From the NCBI GenBank assembly GCA_030686995.1, contig CM060708.1:264230865-264294864 (forward strand): a stretch of 64,000 bases of DNA, written 5' to 3'. How positions within the stretch are numbered: the stretch's first letter is position 1; the number at the start of each line of letters is the position of its first letter. The position numbers were made by a program, and so were the translations under genes. Origin of the DNA: Artemisia argyi (Eukaryota > Streptophyta > Magnoliopsida > Asterales > Asteraceae). Under the pieces are notes generated by a model. The model ran no database searches. It was not told the DNA's origin and worked only from the letters and a program-made list of their open reading frames with translations. Of the stretch, positions 46,157 to 56,337 are shown piece after piece.

Positions 46157-47280
46157 TGTTTGTGTTGGGTTTGATCCAAAAATTCACACCATGACTCAAA
46201 ATTTTATAGCATACGATTAGAAAACACACTTTAGACTTTTGTACTATTTCATTTGTAACTCAGAACCTTCGGTTTCTATAAAAAGGACATGTAGTATAGC
46301 ATATAGGTTATGAAGAAAAGCAACTCCATTTTTTATTTCCAAAATGAGGAAAACCATAAAAGTATTGATAAATTTTCAACTTTTACCAAAATTAAAAACA
46401 TCAAAACTTTTAAGAAAATTTGAGACAAGAACATAGTGTTTGATATGCGGGAATCAAATGGAGAACGTAACTAAATTTTTTTGTTTGTTTTGAGTTTAAA
46501 ATGTGGTTTTTAATTCATTGCTTTATTTTATTACGTATGTAATGGTTATTTTTATTTCACAACCGCTCTTGCCAGGGGCGGAGCTATGTTGTAAATAGTT
46601 GGGAAAGGCCCCCCAATAAGCCTCAAGCAGAGTAGCTAAATGGGGAGAAAAAATAGTTCAATTTGTTGCCAAAAATCATAGTGCCCTCAACCTCGAAAAT
46701 AAAGTGCCCTCTACTAGAAGGCAAAACAACATTTGCATCTTGATTTCTTGTTTATGAAATAGTGAGATGGAAAAGAAATGGTGGAAACTGGAAATAGGGA
46801 GGTGAAGTTGAATAAGAAGATGTATTGTTTAAGATTTGAGAAAGTATATGACAGTAAATAATTAAATATAATAAAATATCTATCTACCAATAATTGGTAC
46901 TACTTGGTATTTTAAATTAGGTTATATATATGCCTTCTAGTTTTTTACTTGGTTGTTAATTTGTTTCCTTATTGGTATCAAAAAGGTACACGGACTTGAG
47001 ATAGTTCAGCTAAATACCATTTTTTTCTAATTTGTTACCTTATAGATCGATAAAATGAAGTTTTCAAATATTAAGTTACATTTTTATTCTCCAAACTAAT
47101 TTACGACAAGTTTTCTAAAGAGAACATTATATTGTTATTAAAAGAAGTGATTTAGAAAGGCCAATACTTTAATACATGTTTAACCATTTTCAAAGTAAAC
47201 CCCATTTAAAACAATATCCCATTTGATGATGTGAGTGTTGGATGATTGGCACCTACAAAGAATCAGGAAAGTAAGTACCA

Positions 47281-47422
47281 AAGTGCTTGTGTTCTAATGG
47301 TATCACTTGTTGTGTGAGAAGCACTCCAATCAAAATGGTTGTGGGTTCAAGTCTTGCTTAGGACATGTGAGATAGTATGTGATATGTATATTGTGAGATA
47401 GTTAATGGTCGTTCTAAAAAAA
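47281..47422 (+). mobile_element. tRNA-derived SINE-like repeat (unit 1)
   Basis: A box region GTGTTCTAATGGTATCAC and B box GGGTTCAAGTCTTGC (47343-47357), then a non-tRNA tail ending GTTCTAAAAAAA. Same element at 51865-52007 by duplication, so it predates the tandem duplication. Confidence 0.6.
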
Positions 47423-47466
47423 TCGATTCAACCCACCTTCCCTTGAGTAGACCAGTTTCACCTGAA

Positions 47467-47631
47467 ATGTATCAACCTTCATCGTGGCCGCAGTGGCCAC
47501 ACCATCACCGCCATGTCGATTACACAAACTCACTTCCAAACAAATGCTTAGCCTTAATTTTCAACTTCCTAACAACCACCAACGACAGAAACAATTCACC
47601 ACTTGTCTCTTACCGTTGGCTTAAGTTATAA
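47467..47631 (+). pseudogene. F-box-only truncated copy (unit 1)
   Basis: 54-residue frame from ATG 47467: MYQPSSWPQWPHHHRHV, F-box DYTNSLPNKCLALIFNFLTT and SPLVSYRWLKL, then TAA. The LRR part is replaced by unrelated sequence right after the F-box, at the point where other copies read RIEAQTRTHL. The first F-box Asp-Glu (LPDE) is LPNK here. Upstream text GAGTAGACCAGTTTCACC matches copy 1 at 35864. It might encode a minimal F-box peptide, but more likely is a broken copy. Confidence 0.75.
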
Positions 47632-48174
47632 ACATAAGAACAGAAAAAATGAGGCTTTTTTGGCTTAATTTATTTGGAGAGAGCGAATTTTCAATATACA
47701 CGGTTAAACCGGGTTTACCGATCCTTTCCTAATCACAGTCAAATGTGTAGAGATATAAACACATCAACTTTTGCGAGAAAGTCAAATAACTTGCTTCAAA
47801 TACCATTTAGCGATGGTTCTAATTATAAGAGAGCATAGTGCAATGCACCAATAACATTTATAGGGCAACTTTACAGCAATGGCATGCGAAACTGCACCGC
47901 TCCCGTCATGTTATTGGTTCATCGCCAGGCAAGTCACATATTGTCATCCGTTTATCTTTTCTTTTTTTGTAAGTGAGTAGGGTATTTTTAGTGGTGTGTT
48001 ATGGGACTCACTTACGTCTATAACATTTATAGCTTATGTGAGTGTTTTAGTTATAATGGTGTTATTGTGCTGAGGTTTGTTATTGGGTCCAGTGGACCTA
48101 GCTCTCTAAGCTAACTATAAGCGCAAAAAAGATAAGCAATTCCAAATACGCCTAAAAGGATAAGTATGAGCTTA
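47632..48174. other. Unassigned duplicated spacer after the short F-box
   Basis: Holds CACCAATAACAT and ATGTTATTGGTT as an inverted pair (47849 and 47909) around a GCATGCGAAACTGCACCGC segment, suggesting a degraded terminal-inverted-repeat element. Same in unit 2 (52216-52758). No gene; the open frame in unit 2 is not preserved here. Confidence 0.4.
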
Positions 48175-48366
48175 GGGAGTGTTTGTTTACGTTTATATGT
48201 GAGCTTTTGAACTTATTTGATTTCGGCTTATGTTTCATAAGCCTCATTTTTTCTGGCTTATTTTGAGACTTATGCGTTTATACGAGTTTATCATCTCATA
48301 ATAAGTAAGAAATTTGAGGCCTATGAAATACATGGAGAAAAACAAATACTAAGCTCTTTTGCCAAA

Positions 48367-50622
48367 TCTTATATGATAAAAGTTTAAGTAGCCTTATAAA
48401 TGTAAGTGGTCATAATAAATGGCTCATGAATTGAAAGTGAAATGTGAATGCTTCATGTGTTAGTACATTAATTTAATAGTCATGCATAAGGATAAGTACA
48501 TAGGAGATGAAGTGTTTGGTGCCATGAATGCATAAATTAAACACACAAATTAGTGGTTAGTCTTTTTCCCTTCCCGTCCATGAGTTACAAATATTTTATC
48601 AACTACATAATGTGTCAAAAATCACACACAACAAACCACAACTTCCTCCACACCGCGTGCACATTAGGCTACAACTTATTATGGTGGTAAAGTAAGCATC
48701 ATATCGTCTTACTTATTTAGCATATTGATTTATATTGTTTCATGTAAATTTCACGTGTGTTTGTTTGTGTAAGAATGTAGGACAGAAAGATGGTGCTTAG
48801 GAGGTTTGGTAGTAACATCATATTGTCTAATGGTTTAAGAGATCCTACACATCGTTGTCTTATCAATTAAGTGAAACATGCACGAACATTTTTACTTTGA
48901 TCGAAAATGCAATATATTGATTAACCGTATTTAAGTTACTAAAGTTCAACTATATCTAATTGTTTTTTGTAGTACGTCAAGAATCATTAAAGAAAGAGAT
49001 CGAGAAGTCACAAAAATTGTATCAAGAACAAAACATGCAAAGGCCAATGAAGAACAACGACAAAGACAACAAAAACAAGAACAACAACAAAAAAAAATAG
49101 AACAACGCCACAGCCATCGGTGGGATGAATACTTAGCATTCATATTAATTGTATGTTACAAATTAAACATGCAATATTTTACTTTATGTAATACCGATAA
49201 ACAGGCTAATACTATTGATTCGTTAGCAAGTAAGTTTCTTGAAAATAATGTGACGAGCATTCAATTTTTAATCAATAATTATTACTACACTTTGTTGGTG
49301 CATTTTAATAATTTTGCTCTTAATGTAGTTTTTTGTCTTGCGGTGTATTAATATCACTATGGAGATTAATTGATTATCTTAATATGATTTTAGTTTCATT
49401 TGTAGAATGAAAAATAAATTTGGCAAAATGAAATTGTTATATTAATTATTAAGAGTAGAAAAATTATATGTTGAGATTGATGCCTTCAAATATATTTATA
49501 TATGCATTATGCTACAAATTAAATATACTAACAATATTGGATCGACTTTCACAACAATATAAAAAGTTCAACTATATCTAATTGTTTTTTGTAGCACGCC
49601 AAGAATCATTAAAGAAAGAGATCGAGAAGTCACAAAAATTGTATCAAGAACAAAACATGCAAAGGCCAATGAAGAATAACGACAAAGACAACAACAACAA
49701 AAACAAGAACAACGCCACGGCCATCGGTGGGATGAATACTTAGCATTCATATTAATTGTATATTACAAATTAAACATGCAATATTTTACTTTATGTAATA
49801 CCGATAAACGGGCTAATACTATTGATTCGTTAGCAAGTAAGTTTTTTGAAAATAATATGACGAGCATTCAATTTTTAATCAATTATTATTAGTACACTTT
49901 GTTGGTGCATTTTAATATTTTTGCTCCTAATGTAGTTTTTTGTCTTGCGGTGTGTTAATATCACTGTGGAGATTAATTGATTATCTTAATATGATTTTAG
50001 TTTCATTTGTAGAATGACAAACAAATTTGGCAAAATGAAATTGTTATATTAGTTATTCAGAGTAGAAAAATTATATGTTAAGATTGATGTCTTCAAATAT
50101 ATTTATATATGCAATATGCTACAAATTAAATATACTAACAATATTGGATCGATTTTCACAACAATATAAAAATATTGAAACTTAAATGGTTTTTGTGGAT
50201 AAAATAAAGTTCGAGTAACTAAGCGTAGTAATGTGGAGCTACCGTATTTAATATGATAAACTAAAAGGATAATTCATTGTAACCAGTTAGATCTCAAAAT
50301 ATAAAGAATATCCACTTTGTTACGATTTTATATAATAGTTACATTTATTTTGAAAGAACCGTATGCGCTTAACCTCCCTTTGACATTTAGTATGTAACTT
50401 ATACATATTAAAAAATTACAAGTGAAGAGACTTTTTTAAATGTAGCATCTTGAAAAAAGTCTCTTTCACATATACTCTTTAAATGTTAATAAACTATTTA
50501 AATGTGAGTCATGCTTAGAAAAGTTGTGATACTATCACAACTTATATATATAATGACGAAAATAAGTATTGAACAATACACTAACGAACATTTAGATTAA
50601 GCCCGTGTGTATGAATGACTCC
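48367..50622 (+). mobile_element. Helitron-like insert H1
   Basis: Unit 2 has the uninterrupted text GCTCTTTTGCCAAATATAAT; here GCCAAA is followed by 2256 extra bases and then TATAAT. The insert lies between A and T, begins TC, and ends AAGCCCGTG...GACTCC with no target duplication, all as expected for Helitrons except that the terminal CTCC departs from CTRR and the 3' hairpin is degraded. It contains a 620-bp tandem repeat. No RepHel protein; non-autonomous. Confidence 0.7.
48941..50170 (+). repeat. 620-bp tandem duplication inside H1
   Basis: Copies 48941-49562 and 49563-50170 start AAAGTTCAACTATATCTAAT and are about 95 percent alike. Each has an acceptor-like TTTTTTGTAG followed by an open plus-strand frame with TKHAKANEEQRQRQQ, HRWDEYLAFILIV and NTIDSLASKF; the second has a TAA inside (after KANEE). 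I do not recognise this peptide; it may be a captured exon or a transposon piece. Confidence 0.75.
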
Positions 50623-50710
50623 TATAATATAAGATCAAACAAACACCTTCTTAAGCCAAACAGTCCACCAACGCCTTCAAACCCTCCCTTGCTCTGACGA
50701 AACATCCAAA

Positions 50711-51220
50711 ATGTCCGACGATACAATCGACCACACAAATTCACTCCCTGACGAATGCTTAGCCCTAATCTTCAACTTCTTAACAACCACTAATGACAGA
50801 AACAATTCATCAATCGTCTCTCACCGTTGGCTTCGAATCGAAGCTCAAACACGCACTCACCTCTCTCTCAACGCCCAATTAAATCTCCAACCCTTTATTC
50901 CGTCAATTTTCACCCGATTCAACTCACTCACTCAACTCGCTCTCCGTTGTAGGCAATCCTCTAGCATAAATGACGATGGATTGAGGCTCATTACATCCCG
51001 CTGCCCTAATCTCACGCGCCTCAAGCTCCGCGCGTGCACTGGAGTCACTTACGAAGGTATGGCTATTTTATCACAAAACTGTAAAAAGCTAAAGAAATTC
51101 TCATGCTTATCATGTGGTTTTGGCGCCAAAGGTATAATCACCTTACTTAATGTTTGTGTTGGGTTTGATCCAAAAATTCACGAACTCCATTTTTTATTTC
51201 CAAAATTAGGAAAACCATAA
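50711..51220 (+). pseudogene. F-box/LRR gene copy 4, cut by the tandem-duplication junction
   Basis: ATG 50711: MSDDTIDHTNSLPDECLALI, a full F-box (NFLTTTNDRNNSSIVSHRWL) and three to four LRRs to SCGFGAKGIITLLN. At 51150 the coding text changes from ACTTAA to TGTTTGTGTTGGG, the first bases of the second duplication unit, adding a foreign tail CVGFDPKIHELHFLFPKLG before TAA. So a 169-residue F-box plus partial LRR frame with no other lesion. Compared with the copy at 55067 the first 146 codons are uninterrupted here. If expressed it could still dock to SKP1, but would lack most substrate-binding repeats. Confidence 0.88.
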
Positions 51221-51864
51221 AAGTATTGATAAATTTTCAACTTTTACCAAAATTAAAAACATCAAAACTTTTAAGAAAATTTGAGACAAGAACATAGTGA
51301 TTGATATGCGGGAATCAAATGGAGAACGTAACTAAATTTTTTTGTTTGTTTTGAGTTTAAAATGTGGTTTTTAATTCATTGCTTTATTTTATTACGTATG
51401 TAATGGTTATTTTTGTTTCACAACCGCTCTTGCTCTTCTATTTTCATTTCATTAAAACATGAAATGAGACATTTTTTACATAAATCATTTATTTTATTTC
51501 AAGATGTGAATAAAACAAGACGATGGTAATATAAGAAATGACAAATCGTCTAACTCATTTTCCGACTTATCCTTCTGCTACATAGTTAGTGAAACAGTGA
51601 ACCGTTTTTATAAGTTTATGGATGATTGACACCTACAAAGAATCAGGAATTTAAGTAGAAAGATAAAAATTGAGGATTTAACATTTCTCAAATAATAATA
51701 ACTAATTAGATTACTATTTTCATTCATTACACATCTGTTCCATTCCCTTTGGTAGACCTGAAAATGTTTATATTCAAAGTAAACCCCATTTAAAACGTTA
51801 TCCCATTTGATGATGTAAGTGTTGGATGATTGGCACCTACAAAGAATCAGGAAAGTAAGTAACA

Positions 51865-52007
51865 AAGTGCTTGTGTTCTAATGGTATCACTTGTTGTGTG
51901 AGAAGCACTCCAACCAAAATGGTTGTGAGTTCAAATCTTGCTTAGGACATGTGAGATAGTATGTGATGTGTATATTGTGAGATAGTTAATGGTCGTTCTA
52001 AAAAAAT
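51865..52007 (+). mobile_element. tRNA-derived SINE-like repeat (unit 2)
   Basis: Same A and B boxes as 47281-47422 with GAGTTCAAATCTTGC as B box; A-rich tail before the short F-box. Confidence 0.6.
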
Positions 52008-52050
52008 CAATTCAACCCACCTTCCCTTGAGTAGACGAGTTTCACCTGAA

Positions 52051-52215
52051 ATGTATCAACCTTCATCGTGGCCGCAGTGGCCACACCGCCACCGCCATGT
52101 CGATTACACAAACTCACTTCCAAACAAATGCTTAGCCTTAATTTTCAACTTCCTAACAACCACCAACGACAGAAACAATTCACCACTTGTCTCTTACCGT
52201 TGGCTTAAGTTATAA
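52051..52215 (+). pseudogene. F-box-only truncated copy (unit 2)
   Basis: Nearly the same 54-residue frame as at 47467 (HRHRHV for HHHRHV), ending in the same YRWLKL and TAA. The truncation therefore happened before the tandem duplication, and the short frame has stayed open in both copies since. Confidence 0.75.
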
Positions 52216-52885
52216 ACATAAGAACAGAAAAAATGAGGCTTTTTCGGCTTAATTTATTTGGAGAGAGCGAATTTTCAACATACGCGGTTAAACCGGGTTT
52301 ACCGATCCTTTCCTAATCACAGTCAAATGTGTAGAGATATAAACACTTCAACTTTTGCGAGAAAGTCAAATAACTTGCTTCAAATACCATTTAGCGATGG
52401 TTTTAATTATAAGAGAGCTTGGTGCAATGCACCAATAACATTTATAGGGAAACTTTATAGCAATGGCATGCGAAACTGCACCGCTCCCGTCATGTTATTG
52501 GTTCATCGCCAGGCAAGTCACATATTGTCATCCGTTTATCTTTTCTTTGTTTGTAAGTGAGTAGGCTATTGTTAGTGGTGTGTTATGGGACTCACTTACG
52601 TTTATAACATTTATAGCTGATGTGAGTGTTTTAGTTATAATGGTGTTATTGTGCTGAGGTGTGTTATTGGGTCCAGTGGACCTAGCTCTCTAAGCTAACT
52701 ATAAGCACAAAAAAGATAAGCAATTCCAAATACGCCTAAAAGGATAAGTATGAGCTTAGGGAGTGTTTGTTTGCGTTTATATGTGAGCTTTTGAACTTAT
52801 TTGATTTCGGCTTATGTTTCATAAGCCTCATTTTTTCTAGCTTATTTTGAGACTTATGCGTTTATACGAGTTTATCATCTCATAA

Positions 52886-52966
<81 letters not shown>

Positions 52967-54913
52967 AGTTCCCCTATTGAATGTGAGCATTAATGTCACA
53001 AGCTAAGAAACTTAAATATGTTGTTTAAGCTAATAATTTAATACATAGAGCTTATTTTGAAGCTTTAAAGAGCTTTTAAGCTGAAATGTCTAAAGCCTTA
53101 TTTCATAAATTAAAGCCTCATTACTGCAAGTATACAAACCATCTACGGTATTCTCATCTTTGTGACTTTTCATATGGAGTTTTGATAGTATAAATAACAA
53201 CCTATCTCAGTCATCTCCATCATCTCAATTTTAGTTCAAGGTGTACCAATCTTTTAAAAGATCTTATAAGATTGAACTTGACATATCATAGATCTATATA
53301 AGAAACGAGCCGTTTCTTTATAATATCCGAAAAAGTATAAGTTAGAACAAAACCCAACCGGTTTCGTTCTCACTTTTGTTCGGTCGAGTTAAGCATAAAC
53401 AAACACTCACGTCCAAAACTGTCCAACCATAAAAAAAACATCACAGTATCCAAAGGCAAATCATCTATCCTTATCCATAAAAAAAATCTAAGCCATCAAC
53501 AAACTCACATCACCTTCATCCCATCACAGTATCGAACAAGAAACAAAAGAAACAAAATAGATCCCAGTTTATCCTTTTATAGTTGAAGATTCGTATTTAA
53601 AACGAAACGAAAGAGATTTACCATCATTGATCCGTGTTAGAAGCTTAACTTCTTTCTATTTAATATTCGAAAGTTATTAAGAAAGAACAAAACCATCTGG
53701 TTTCATCCATATCTTTCTTTCGGTTTAAGAAAAACAGATATACAACCTACCTGAACTCATAAAGAATCTTGAAGCCTTCTTTCTTTTCTAACCAGGTTCG
53801 AACCACAAGATACATAAGGGACGATTTTTCAATCGGTACAAGCAAAGAGTAACAGGTTTTACTTATGTTGTGGTTTTGGTTGAGCAGAAAACAAAGAAAA
53901 AAGGGGGCGACGAATTTTTTTTATTAGATCTGTGAATTCATTTGGGAGAATATTTTGGTGACTGCGTTTGTTTTTGTGTTTGTGTTAAGCGATTAAAAGG
54001 TTACAAAAAAATAGGGTTAGTGACATTAGTGTATTTTTCTAGAAAAAGTTTAGGCTAACTATTGTTAATATTGGGCTTTAGGTATTTGGGTTATCTCTTT
54101 TGGGCTGCTACTCCATTCTGGGACGATTTTTTTACAAGATTTGGTGGGCTCTTATTGGACTTTGGTCATATTCGTTTTTTTCTTTGGGCTGTTAAATCAT
54201 AGGGTTGATTTTTTTTATTTGGGCTGTGTAGTTGAATTCTATTTGGCTTACGTGTTATAATCTACAAAGAACGAATTATTTGTGGTTTTTAGTTAAATTT
54301 GTTTGTTAAAATCACCCATTCATAAGTAAATGGGTAAAAATAGCCTAAAGTTAATTAATTTTATGTGTGAATAAATGTTAGAAATCACATTGATGAGTTT
54401 ATTCATGCTTCCATGGATGAACACAAGACATGCTTAAAAAATACTATCTCAAAGTTGTTCAATATGTCTAAGGTTGTAGCCGAGAAAGATGTCGCTGAGA
54501 ACAACGGTGCAGATATTCTTGATGCTCAAAAGGCCAAAGATTGCGTGTTTATTGTATATACATACAAGCCTTTCGACCATTGTCATTGACACTAAGCATA
54601 CACAAAAAGTTATATATGGTGGTTCATTCTTTCTACCTGTACAAGAAGTATATTTAGTAATACTACGTATAATCATACAAAAAAGTTATATATGGTGTGT
54701 TGAATGTAATTGCTTGGTTGTGCACATATCGGCTCACATGCATGTATGTCTGATTGAATCTATAGAGCACCAAGAAAAGCAGATGAATTTTAATGTTGTA
54801 TTAAAAAAAAAATCAATTTGTCAATTTAACCCGAACACCTTTTTACCCCAAATATAAGTATGATTTTTTCCTGATGAACAAAGCCCGTGCATCGGACGGG
54901 CCATGATGTCTCG
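52886..54913 (+). mobile_element. Helitron-like insert H2
   Basis: 2028 bp between A and T of the host CATAA|TAAG, without target duplication. 5' end TCTATATATATA; 3' end has a hairpin GCCCGT, loop GCATCGG, ACGGGC (54883-54901) and 12 bases later CTCG, a variant of CTRR, then host T. Unit 1 keeps the empty site (ATAATAAGTAAG at 48296-48307). Contains (TA)n, a Glu/Lys-poor AT-rich body and no RepHel protein, so non-autonomous. Open frames at 54449-54857 cross each other and look incidental. Confidence 0.8.
52888..52961. repeat. (TA)n microsatellite at the 5' end of H2
   Basis: About 36 TA units, directly after the terminal TC. Confidence 0.95.
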
Positions 54914-55066
54914 TAAGCAAGAAATTTGAGCCCTATGAAATATACGGCGAAAAAAAAATACTAAGCTCTTTTGCCAAATATAATATTAGATCAAACAAAC
55001 ACCTTCTTAAGCCAAACAGTCCACCAACGCCTTCAAACCCTCCCTTGCTCTGACGAAACATCCAAA

Positions 55067-56337
55067 ATGTCCGACGATACAATCGACCACACAAATTCAC
55101 TCCCTGACGAATGCTTAGCCCTAATCTTCAACTTCCTAACAACCTCCAAGGACCGAAACAATTCATCACTTGTCTCCTACCGTTGGTTTCGAATTGAAGC
55201 TCAAACACGCACTCACCTCAAACTCGACGCCCGATCGAAGCTCCAACCCTTTATTCCCTCAATCTTCACCCGATTCAACTCACTCACTCAACTCGCTCTC
55301 CGTAGTAGGCAATTCCCTGGCATAGACGACGATGGATTGAGCCACATCACATCCCGCTGCCCTAATCTCACGCGCCTCAAGCTCATTGCGTGCAATTACA
55401 TCACTTACGAAGGAATGACTATTTTATCACAAAACTGTAAAAAGCTGAAGAAATTCTCATGCTTATCATGTGGTTTTGGCGCCAAAGGTATAATCACCTT
55501 ACTTAATAGCTGTTCTTCACTTGAGGAACTATCTGTTAAGTTTTTAGGCACCAGAAGACAGTTATCCGAACCATTAAGTATCGGTTCAAATAATTTGAAA
55601 ACCTTGAAATTGATCGCATTATTTGAAGACTGGGACAGATTCTTGGAGATGATTGTGGTTTCGAGTAACAGTTTAGTTGAAGTTCATTTAAAACTTGTTG
55701 ATGTAAGTGATATCAGTCTTTTTGCTTTATCCAAATGTTGTAATTTACAAGTTTTACATCTTGGAGGGCTTCGTATTGCACAAATACCGTATTGGGTTGT
55801 GTTGCTGAGAATTGTAAGTACTTAAAAAAGCTTTATATTGATAACCGTTTGTGGAATACCTTAGGAAATGAGGGTTTGATTGCTATTGCAAAATACTGTT
55901 TGAACCTTGAGGAGCTGGTTTTGATTGGGGTCGATGCTTGCTGTATTAGTTTAGAAGCGATTGCTGTAAGTTGTCGAAAATTGGAACGATTAGATCTTTG
56001 TTCAAGTAAGACCATAACTGATGTGGAGATATCATATATTGCCGAGAAATGTGTTGCTTTGAAGAAGGTGTTAATCAAGAAGTGTTGTGTATCGGATAAA
56101 GGGATTGAGGCTTTTGCGTTGGGTTGCCCGAATTTGGTGGAGATTAGTGTAACAATGTGTGAAAATGTGACTCATGAAGTTAAGGATCGGTTAAGAGACA
56201 GAAGGGGGTCATTGGTGGTCAAATTGGATGAAGTTAAATCTAAAACTGTGAATGCAATTATTGGTGATAGTAGAGTGCAAGAGCATGTAGTCGAGGTTCC
56301 TCTGGCAGCGGACCATGTGGCTGTCACTGAACCTTAG
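55067..56337 (+). pseudogene. SKIP2/VFB-type F-box/LRR gene, copy 5, nearly intact with one frameshift
   Basis: Best-preserved family member. ATG 55067 (same MSDDTIDHTNSLPDECLALI as copy 4) starts the F-box, then LVSYRWFRIEAQTRTHLKLD, and LRRs such as CPNLTRLKLIACNYITYEGM, NLKTLKLIALFEDWD and SKCCNLQVLHLGGL. One base is missing near 55771 compared with copy 2, ending the first frame at 55825; the second frame runs VAENCKYLKKLYIDNRL, CLNLEELVLIGVDACCISLE, CVALKKVLIKKCCVSDKGIE to the tail HVAVTEP. Joined length about 420 residues, single exon as in SKIP2/VFB genes. A true frameshift, an assembly error or a polymorphism are all possible. The family function is SCF substrate choice; the promoter here consists of MITE sequence. 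Open codons from 54971 lack an ATG. Confidence 0.88.

Larger units (their letters stand above)
48175..50651. mobile_element. hAT-like MITE (unit 1), interrupted by a Helitron-like insert
   Basis: Left end GGGAGTGTTTGTTTACG (48175) and right end ATCAAACAAACACCTTC (50634-50650) are inverted. Only about 190 bp on the left and 28 bp on the right belong to it; the rest is the insert 48367-50622. The right end lies 60 bp before the ATG of the next F-box gene and so forms its immediate upstream sequence. Confidence 0.65.
46157..51150 (+). repeat. Tandem duplication, first unit
   Basis: Starts TGTTTGTGTTGGGTTTGATC and runs to the middle of the LRR of the gene at 50711, where the second unit starts with the same bases at 51151. 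Shared text includes AACGTAACTAAATTTTTTTG, the SINE-like repeat, the short F-box, the GCACCGCTCCCGTCATG segment and the MITE before the next gene; identity about 96 percent by eye. Specific to this unit are a CAGGGGCGGAGC-started insertion (from 46573 to about 47190) and the Helitron at 48367-50622. Confidence 0.85.
52759..55006. mobile_element. hAT-like MITE (unit 2), interrupted by a Helitron-like insert
   Basis: Left GGGAGTGTTTGTTTGCG and right ATCAAACAAACACCTTC (54990-55006). Removing 52886-54913 joins CATCTCATAA to TAAGCAAGAAATTTGAG, matching unit 1 at 48300. Confidence 0.65.
51151..56337 (+). repeat. Tandem duplication, second unit
   Basis: Collinear with 46157-51150 and continues through the full gene at 55067. 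Unit 2 lacks about 130 bp after AAAAATTCAC (present at 46190-46320), lacks the CAGGGGCGGAGC insertion, has a partial repeat of GATGATTGACACCTACAAAG at 51622, and carries its own Helitron at 52886-54913. Confidence 0.85.

Noticed and set aside
45545..52007. Functional tRNA genes at the A/B-box sites
   Set aside because: The three loci have pol III boxes but no complete cloverleaf or acceptor stem; SINE-like repeats fit better.
52258..52560. 100-codon plus frame after the short F-box
   Set aside because: Not open in the duplicate at 47674-47976 and spans an inverted-repeat relic.
52761..53408. A 648-bp MITE with GAGTGTTTGTTT and AAACAAACACTC ends
   Set aside because: The right match lies within Helitron H2; comparison with unit 1 shows the true right end of the MITE is at 54990-55006.
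54449..54857. Overlapping plus and minus frames near the 3' end of H2
   Set aside because: Opposite frames of similar length, no motif, inside a non-autonomous Helitron-like insert.
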